Shown here in pieces: positions 8,765 through 12,721 of a DNA stretch of 12,721 nucleotides (its first letter is position 1; every line of letters starts with the position of its first letter). The notes under the pieces were generated by a model. The model had not been told where the DNA came from and searched no databases. It saw nothing but the letters and a program-made list of their open reading frames with translations. The stretch is from NCBI GenBank assembly GCA_002293005.1, contig DBCJ01000140.1, positions 26,026 to 38,746 of the forward strand. Reading direction: 5' to 3'. A program made the translations under genes and the position numbers. The DNA is from Ignavibacteria bacterium UBA961. GTDB lineage: Bacteria; Bacteroidota; Ignavibacteria; Kapaibacteriales; UBA961.

Positions 8765-9936
8765 TATCAATGAATACAACAGAATCTCCAACATTGATTG
8801 ATTATCTACAAAAGCGATTAAAAAGCATAGTCATCATATCTTTCGTTTCGCTTTTGACTGGTTTGGGTTTGAGTTATGTGATACCTCATACATATCTCTC
8901 CACTGTCATGGTGCTTCCTGCTGATCAAAAAAATTCAGGAATGGGTCTGGCTTCACTTCTGTCCGGCTCTCTTCCCGGTGGATTAGGTGGAATGATTCCC
9001 GGTACAGATGCCAAAAATAGTTTTCTCTCTCCTGAGATTGTTTTATCGAGGTCACTAGCTGAATCCATTGTGAAATCCAAAGCACTCGATACATTCGCTC
9101 TGTTTTCCGCAATACCCGAAGAAGAGAAAGCAGAAGCAATACAGGAAGCATTGAATATTGATACTCGCAGAAGTGGAATTGTGATCATAGAAGCTCAATG
9201 GGCAACATCATTCTTTCCCGATACAGAACAAAAAGGACATGCCGCAGTCATGGCCTCCATCATTGCAAATAAAGCTTCATCCGGTATTGATGCTTTGATC
9301 AAAAACAAGAGCATGACATCTGCAAGAAGAGCAAGAATATTTATCGATACACTCATGTCTCAAAATCGTGTTTCACTTGACTCTGCCTATGAAGCCATGC
9401 AAATGTTTCAACAGCAGAATAAAGTATTGGAGCTAGAGAATCAAGCAAAAGCTCTCGTGGAAAGTGCAGTTGCCGCCGGTGCCGAATTATCAAAAGCACA
9501 AATTGAATTATCCGTTGCTGAACAACAATATCAATCTGATGCACCTGCCATTGCACTTTTGCAAAAGAAAGTTGCATCATTGAGAGGTCAATATTCCAAA
9601 GTGCAAAATGGGGGTGTTTCAAGCGATGCATTTTCCATCCCATTCTCCAGATTGCCTGCATTGTCCAAGACTTATGTCACCATGCTTAGAGATATCAAAA
9701 TCATGGAGCAGATCAATGCATATTTGCAATCTCAGAGGACTCAAGAATATATTCAAGAAATCAGAGATGTTCCGGCCATACAAATCATTGAAGCCGGAAT
9801 TCCACCCAGAAAGCAGATTTCACCCAAAAGACTTGTTTTCGCCTTTCTTACAATGTGTGCAGGTTTGGTGATTGCATTCGGATATAGTATTTTTCGAACC
9901 ATTCAATCTCAGAAGACACAAGTTTCTGTTGATTGA
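8761..9936 (+). CDS. Wzz/GumC-type polysaccharide co-polymerase (chain length determinant)
   Basis: A 391-residue inner-membrane protein with the PCP layout. A short cytoplasmic N-terminus 'LIDYLQKRLKS' leads into TM1 (about 22-41). A large periplasmic domain follows, including a Gly/Leu-rich stretch at about 60-82 and an Ala/Gln-rich coiled-coil region at about 190-280. A Pro-containing segment 'IPPRKQISPKR' (about 347-357) precedes TM2 (about 357-378). It ends 13 residues after TM2, so there is no Wzc-type tyrosine kinase domain. Such proteins set chain length and dock on the OPX channel; the neighbouring SLBB protein is the obvious partner. The ATG at 8761 overlaps the OPX stop as ATGA; a second ATG lies at 8770. 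It is the last gene of the operon, and no intrinsic terminator is visible before the riboswitch. Confidence 0.9.
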   Translation: MISMNTTESPTLIDYLQKRLKSIVIISFVSLLTGLGLSYVIPHTYLSTVMVLPADQKNSGMGLASLLSGSLPGGLGGMIPGTDAKNSFLSPEIVLSRSLAESIVKSKALDTFALFSAIPEEEKAEAIQEALNIDTRRSGIVIIEAQWATSFFPDTEQKGHAAVMASIIANKASSGIDALIKNKSMTSARRARIFIDTLMSQNRVSLDSAYEAMQMFQQQNKVLELENQAKALVESAVAAGAELSKAQIELSVAEQQYQSDAPAIALLQKKVASLRGQYSKVQNGGVSSDAFSIPFSRLPALSKTYVTMLRDIKIMEQINAYLQSQRTQEYIQEIRDVPAIQIIEAGIPPRKQISPKRLVFAFLTMCAGLVIAFGYSIFRTIQSQKTQVSVD

Positions 9937-9938
9937 TT

Positions 9939-9946
9939 TACATTTT
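9939..9946 (+). promoter_or_regulatory. Possible -7 promoter element for the riboswitch transcript
   Basis: TACATTTT is a one-mismatch fit to TAnnTTTG, placed so that a start would fall at about 9950-9952, exactly where the riboswitch P1 stem begins (9951). No -33 element is clear in the end of the upstream gene. Co-transcription from the exopolysaccharide operon remains possible. Confidence 0.3.
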
Positions 9947-9950
9947 ACAT

Positions 9951-10056
9951 CATGAGGTGCCTCTTTTGAGAGGAGAATAGGGAAACCCGTGAAAATCGGG
10001 TACTGTGGCGCAACTGTGAACCATCTTTGATGGAAAGTCAGGAGACCTGCCTCATG
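9951..10056 (+). promoter_or_regulatory. Cobalamin (vitamin B12) riboswitch aptamer
   Basis: All landmarks of the cobalamin element are readable in order. P1 is closed by CATGAGG (9951-9957) with CCTCATG (10050-10056). GGTGCC follows at 9956-9961, then a small hairpin CCTCT/AGAGG (9960-9964 and 9969-9973). The conserved GAATAGGGAA is at 9975-9984. A CCCG/CGGG stem closes the T-loop TGAAAAT (9986-10000). Next is CTGTGGCGCAACTGTGA (10003-10019), holding the L5-like GGCGC. A short stem CCATC/GATGG is at 10021-10033. The B12 box AGTCAGGAGACCTGCC is at 10036-10051. The peripheral part is short, so the aptamer is compact. Which cobalamin form it prefers is not decided here. It controls the secreted propeller gene starting at 10200. 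By the known behaviour of the class, bound cobalamin should lower expression. Confidence 0.93.
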
Positions 10057-10082
10057 TTTTTACATCATTGTCTTTACGACAA

Positions 10083-10101
10083 CATTCGCGCTCCACGAAT
10101 G
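10083..10101 (+). other. Candidate P13 hairpin of the riboswitch regulatory domain
   Basis: A 6-bp stem CATTCG/CGAATG (10083-10088 and 10096-10101) presents the loop CGCTCCA. With the closing G, the loop GCGC-T-CCA can pair with TGGCGC at 10006-10011 in the aptamer's L5 with one bulged T. That is the kind of kissing contact by which cobalamin riboswitches sense ligand. A neighbouring 5-bp hairpin, TTGTC/GACAA (10068-10082), abuts it. The assignment is inference from complementarity. Confidence 0.4.
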
Positions 10102-10122
10102 AGATGGTTTTATGGCTTTGCC

Positions 10123-10149
10123 ATGCATGATATACTCCTCTTCATGCAT
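10123..10149 (+). other. Strong hairpin in the riboswitch leader
   Basis: A perfect 8-bp stem ATGCATGA/TCATGCAT (10123-10130 and 10142-10149) has an 11-nt loop that contains the anti-SD-like CTCCTC. It may be extended by GC/GC across an internal loop. It is not followed by a T-tract, so it is probably an expression-platform element and not an intrinsic terminator. Its role is unknown. Confidence 0.4.
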
Positions 10150-10162
10150 TAGCATCATGATA

Positions 10163-10194
10163 ATTCCTTTTCTTTCGGGGCAATCGCAAGGAAT
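10163..10194 (+). promoter_or_regulatory. SD-sequestering hairpin of the B12-regulated gene
   Basis: ATTCCTT (10163-10169) is exactly complementary to AAGGAAT (10188-10194), with an 18-nt loop. The 3' arm contains the SD AAGGA of the gene starting at 10200 (7 nt between the SD and ATG). When formed, this stem would hide the ribosome binding site. This fits translational control by the upstream riboswitch. Confidence 0.5.
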
Positions 10195-10199
10195 ATCTC

Positions 10200-11528
10200 A
10201 TGATAAAGCTCATCCTCGCCGCATTGCTTCTCACTTCTTCCGTGCTACAAGCACAAGTGCCGAAGCTTCTTCCAACAGGTTTTCAACCCCTTTCCATTCA
10301 TCAAGTTGATGATACGGTACATGTGTTTTGCAATGGAAATGATATCGACTTTGATGGTATCTATGAACCCAATAATGGTGAATTACCGGCTTCTTGGTTG
10401 AAGTATCACGCAAAATCCGGAAATCTTATTGCTCGCAGAGATGTCACACACACATATTTTTCAATTCCTTTCAGGCCTGCATTCACGAATTCGAATTTCT
10501 ATAATCCCAATGGAAATTCAATTGAAGTCTATGATTTGATGTCACAGCAATTGATTGATTCTGCCATACTGACTCTTCCAAATCCTCAATCAACAATTAC
10601 TGCACTATGTGCACTTTCCCTAAACTTGGATGGTGAAGAGAAAACAGTCATTGCAATCTCTCATAAAACTTCATTCACACAGAATGGAACCTTCGGTCTG
10701 TATAGCATTGCGGACAAAAAAAACATTGCGGAAACTGAAGTAGGAATCAATCCTCAAATGATTAAACCTTTCCGAAATCTCCTGGGTGAAGTTGAATTTA
10801 CCATACTTTGTGAAGGGACATTTGGAGGGAAAAATTCCAAATTGTATAGGCTCTTACCAACTCCATCTTCAGCATTGCCTTTCAAGACTGAATTCTATGA
10901 TCTCGGTGATACAGGCAATTTCTTTATCATTCAAGATCAACTAGCACTTACTGTAATGAATGGTTCTCATGAGATTATCCCATTCAATTTGGCCACAAAT
11001 ACAGTATTGCCCGGATATCCAACCGGGACCACCGGATATGATGGTCCTCGAGAAATAGTGCTTGACACTATAACGAATCGAGTGTTTGTTTCTACATATG
11101 CTTCAGACATACGCATCGGATCATATATCAGTGGTGATGTTTTGGGAATTTTGGAACCAATGGGAAAACCTGAAGGATTGGCCATTATTGATGGTAAGCT
11201 TTGGGCTTGCAATGCCTTTAAAAAAGGAGAATATGCTCCTGATTCGACAATTGCCATATTTGATATTGGTTTGACTTCAGTTCAAGAAAAGGCAGGCTCA
11301 CGCATTTCAATTACTTTGAAGCAAGGTTTATGTACAATCATCTCAGAAGAGAACTTTACAAATGCGGATATACGAGTTATTGATGCGCATGGCAAAGTAG
11401 TGGTGTCAAGAGCCATGTCGGGTCATTCTTTACAATTCTCCATGCAAGATTTTCCACAAGGATTATATGGCATTCATGTGAATGTAGCCAAGTCTACAAT
11501 GAATGAATTGCTTTTGCACTTGCAATAA
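10200..11528 (+). CDS. Secreted YncE-like beta-propeller with probable T9SS sorting domain, B12-riboswitch controlled
   Basis: A 442-residue protein. The signal peptide 'MIKLILAALLLTSSVLQA' is cleaved probably before Gln19. No lipobox Cys is present. Residues about 25-365 show repeated beta-propeller-like blades, such as 'GPREIVLDTITNRVFVSTY' and 'KPEGLAIIDGKLWACNAF', the style of YncE-type propellers. Near the N-terminus D48-I-D50-F-D52-G-I-Y-E56 resembles an EF-hand or dockerin Ca2+ loop. The last ~75 residues ('ADIRVIDAHGKVV...FPQGLYGIHVNV') fit a T9SS type A (Por) sorting domain, so the protein is likely sent to the cell surface. It has a good SD (AAGGA at 10188-10192). Control by a cobalamin riboswitch suggests a role in cobalamin capture. 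Bacteroides BtuG is a B12-binding surface propeller, but it is a lipoprotein. Equivalence is inference, and no btuB is in the window. Confidence 0.8.
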   Translation: MIKLILAALLLTSSVLQAQVPKLLPTGFQPLSIHQVDDTVHVFCNGNDIDFDGIYEPNNGELPASWLKYHAKSGNLIARRDVTHTYFSIPFRPAFTNSNFYNPNGNSIEVYDLMSQQLIDSAILTLPNPQSTITALCALSLNLDGEEKTVIAISHKTSFTQNGTFGLYSIADKKNIAETEVGINPQMIKPFRNLLGEVEFTILCEGTFGGKNSKLYRLLPTPSSALPFKTEFYDLGDTGNFFIIQDQLALTVMNGSHEIIPFNLATNTVLPGYPTGTTGYDGPREIVLDTITNRVFVSTYASDIRIGSYISGDVLGILEPMGKPEGLAIIDGKLWACNAFKKGEYAPDSTIAIFDIGLTSVQEKAGSRISITLKQGLCTIISEENFTNADIRVIDAHGKVVVSRAMSGHSLQFSMQDFPQGLYGIHVNVAKSTMNELLLHLQ

Positions 11529-11558
11529 TCCATAAATCCCCAAGATTCTCGGTGAAAA

Positions 11559-11600
11559 GGGAAGAATTATGGTATTTTTGCACATCATTGAATTCTTCCC
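11559..11600. repeat. 10-bp inverted repeat enclosing a promoter-like motif upstream of cobC
   Basis: GGGAAGAATT (11559-11568) and AATTCTTCCC (11591-11600) are perfect inverted copies separated by 22 nt that contain the -7 motif TATTTTTG. A direct repeat CGGTGAAA also lies at 11550-11557 and 11600-11607, the second copy running into the cobC start codon. The layout suits a dimeric operator or a leader hairpin. Without a T-tract it is not a standard terminator. Confidence 0.5.
11573..11580 (+). promoter_or_regulatory. Candidate Bacteroidetes-type -7 promoter element for cobC-rodA
   Basis: TATTTTTG followed by C matches TAnnTTTG exactly. A start near 11585 would leave a leader of about 20 nt before the ATG at 11607. 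No clear -33 element is seen. It suggests that cobC, and perhaps rodA, can be transcribed independently of the riboswitch gene. Confidence 0.4.
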
Positions 11601-11606
11601 GGTGAA

Positions 11607-12176
11607 ATGATGGATCTCTATTTCTTAAGACATACAACCGTAGCGGTTGATAATGATGTTTGCTATGGTCAAACAGAAATTCCGGTAGCTTCAAGCTTTT
11701 TGCAAGAAGCTTCGGATACAATGAAGCTTGTACCCGATAAAATGCATGCAGTGTATTTTTCGAGTCCTACCCGTCGTTGTATTCAGCTGGCAGAGTTCAT
11801 CAGCAAAAGACCTGCAATGCAGGATGATCGATTGTCTGATTTGAATTTTGGTGCATGGGAAAGAAAAAAATGGGAAGAGATCGATGAAGAGGAGCTTCAG
11901 GAATGGATGCGTGATGTTGTATTTCATAGCGTTCCCGAAGGTGAATCTTATGAACAACTGATTTTGCGAGTGAAAGACTTCTTCGAGGATATCATCACAA
12001 AGAATTATAAAACAGTCGTGATCTCAACACATGCAAGTGTGATTCGCGCTATTCTGTCTTATGTGCTTGAGATTCCGTATCAAAGAACCTTCGATATGCA
12101 TATAGCTTTTGGAAGCATAACAAAGATCAGCACGGATGGCGAATCGGTCACCGTGGAATATATAAATCGCGTTTAA
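11607..12176 (+). CDS. cobC: CobC-like alpha-ribazole phosphatase (histidine phosphatase superfamily)
   Basis: A 189-residue cytoplasmic enzyme of the histidine phosphatase (phosphoglycerate mutase-like) superfamily. The phosphate-binding motif is R8-H9-T10, with His9 as the phosphorylated residue. 'CYGQTE' (19-24) is the pattern typical of CobC in this bacterial group. 'SSPTRRCIQLAE' supplies the second Arg (R56/R57). 'DLNFGAWE' (78-85), 'PEGES' (110-114) and 'STHASVIRAIL' with His142 follow. CobC removes the phosphate from alpha-ribazole 5'-phosphate or adenosylcobalamin 5'-phosphate in nucleotide-loop assembly. Position 78 is Asp where relatives commonly have Glu. Family members are easily confused with other phosphatases. 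The nearby cobalamin riboswitch supports the CobC reading. ATGs at 11607 and 11610 are both possible starts, and the SD is weak (GGTGA). The gene ends 14 nt before rodA. Confidence 0.83.
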   Translation: MMDLYFLRHTTVAVDNDVCYGQTEIPVASSFLQEASDTMKLVPDKMHAVYFSSPTRRCIQLAEFISKRPAMQDDRLSDLNFGAWERKKWEEIDEEELQEWMRDVVFHSVPEGESYEQLILRVKDFFEDIITKNYKTVVISTHASVIRAILSYVLEIPYQRTFDMHIAFGSITKISTDGESVTVEYINRV

Positions 12177-12190
12177 CTGAAGAATCAAGC

Positions 12191-12721
12191 ATGCAATCCA
12201 TCTATGATGATTTCACCGAAGAATTTGTGACTTCGGGCTCAAAGCAATCGAATGCAATGTTGGACTGGGTATTGATCCTAGTTACAACATTGCTTTTTGC
12301 AATGGGTTTGATTTCAATTTATAGTGCCACATATGATGCAGGAATGAGTGAGTATTTCACGAAGCAATTATTATTCGGGATAGTTGGGGGCGGTGTCATG
12401 ATCGCAATCATGTTCATGCCTGAACGATGGCTCTTTGACTATGCCTATATTCTTTATGGCATTGCAATGCTCCTGCTGATTGCGGTTATCGTGATTGGAA
12501 AAACTGTCTATGGTTCGAAGAGTTGGTTAACAATCGGTCCGATCACATTTCAGCCATCTGAATTTGGGAAAATTGCCACGCTATTGGCTGTTGCCCGCTC
12601 CATTTCCTCTAGAGGAAGAGATCTTAGCAGTTGGAGCGATCTGATCATGCCGATCATATTATTTGCGATTCCAATTGGACTCATCATGTTGGAGCCTGAC
12701 TTTGGAAGTGCTTCCGTTTAT
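12191..12721 (+). CDS. rodA: Rod shape-determining protein RodA (SEDS glycosyltransferase), 3' truncated by window
   Basis: The ATG at 12191 opens a frame that runs off the window after 177 codons. A polar N-terminus of about 24 residues leads into TM1, 'WVLILVTTLLFAMGLISIYSAT'. Further membrane spans follow ('LFGIVGGGVMIAIMFM' and 'ILYGIAMLLLIAVIVIG'). The SEDS signature 'GSKSWLTIGPITFQPSEFGKIA' is split here as 'GSKSWLTIG' then 'FQPSEFGKIA', with Q121-P-S-E124. E168-P-D170 falls in 'EPDFGSA'. SEDS proteins polymerise lipid II. RodA is preferred over FtsW from the overall match, but the two are related and the C-terminal half, with the catalytic Asp, is missing. It lies 14 nt after cobC, so the two are probably co-transcribed. 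No promoter is visible between them. Confidence 0.85.
   Translation, partial: MQSIYDDFTEEFVTSGSKQSNAMLDWVLILVTTLLFAMGLISIYSATYDAGMSEYFTKQLLFGIVGGGVMIAIMFMPERWLFDYAYILYGIAMLLLIAVIVIGKTVYGSKSWLTIGPITFQPSEFGKIATLLAVARSISSRGRDLSSWSDLIMPIILFAIPIGLIMLEPDFGSASVY

Noticed and set aside
9353..9661. 102-codon minus-strand frame inside the co-polymerase gene
   Set aside because: It lies fully antisense to a well-supported gene, has low-complexity composition, and shows no start signal or family resemblance.
10123..10149. Hairpin considered as an intrinsic terminator for transcriptional control by the riboswitch
   Set aside because: No run of T follows the stem, whereas an SD-masking stem is present further on. 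Translational control fits better.
10112..10309. 65-codon plus-strand frame across the riboswitch leader
   Set aside because: It is out of frame with the propeller gene and runs into its signal peptide region. It has no SD, and its sequence follows the leader hairpins, so it is most likely non-coding.
10706..10735. Near-repeated ATTGCGGA either side of an A-tract
   Set aside because: It is within the propeller coding sequence, only two short copies, and explained by the encoded residues. It is not a mobile element or array.

Overview
The window looks like a chromosomal segment from a moderately AT-rich member of the Bacteroidota/Ignavibacteriota/Kapabacteria assemblage. The signs are a probable type IX secretion (T9SS) C-terminal sorting domain on the protein at 10200-11528, TAnnTTTG-type -7 promoter elements like those of Bacteroidetes, weak Shine-Dalgarno (SD) sequences, lipoproteins with plain lipoboxes, and a CobC of the 'RHT...CYGQT' type seen in that group. 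The exact lineage cannot be fixed from this sequence alone.

Layout. (1) 1-1470: the 3' part of a parallel beta-helix protein, cut by the window edge. It converges with (2) an FkbM-family methyltransferase on the minus strand (1467-2144), and their stop codons share a TTAA. (3) 2305-9936: a tightly packed plus-strand operon of six genes. They encode a class A penicillin-binding protein (PBP1A), a fumarylacetoacetate-hydrolase (FAH) family enzyme, an unrecognised lipoprotein that looks like an outer-membrane beta-barrel, a second unrecognised small lipoprotein, an outer-membrane polysaccharide export protein (OPX) with four SLBB domains, and a Wzz-type polysaccharide co-polymerase (PCP). Most junctions overlap (TAATG, ATGA), and the largest gap is 14 nt. 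(4) 9951-10199: a cobalamin riboswitch starting 14 nt after the co-polymerase stop, followed by a chain of hairpins, the last of which buries the SD of the next gene. (5) 10200-11528: the riboswitch-controlled gene, a secreted YncE-like beta-propeller with a probable T9SS tail. (6) 11607-12176: a CobC-type alpha-ribazole phosphatase, preceded by a 10-bp inverted repeat enclosing a -7 promoter element. (7) 12191 onward: the start of rodA, cut by the window edge.

How they may work together. The OPX/PCP pair with the two lipoproteins is probably an exopolysaccharide export module, transcribed with a peptidoglycan synthase. The riboswitch, secreted propeller and CobC form a small cobalamin module. 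The most interesting hypothesis is that the propeller is a T9SS-delivered functional counterpart of the Bacteroides surface cobalamin-binding propeller BtuG. The cell-wall theme returns with RodA directly downstream of CobC. No tRNA, rRNA, insertion sequence, CRISPR array or integrase was seen, and no gene-free stretch exceeds 300 bases.
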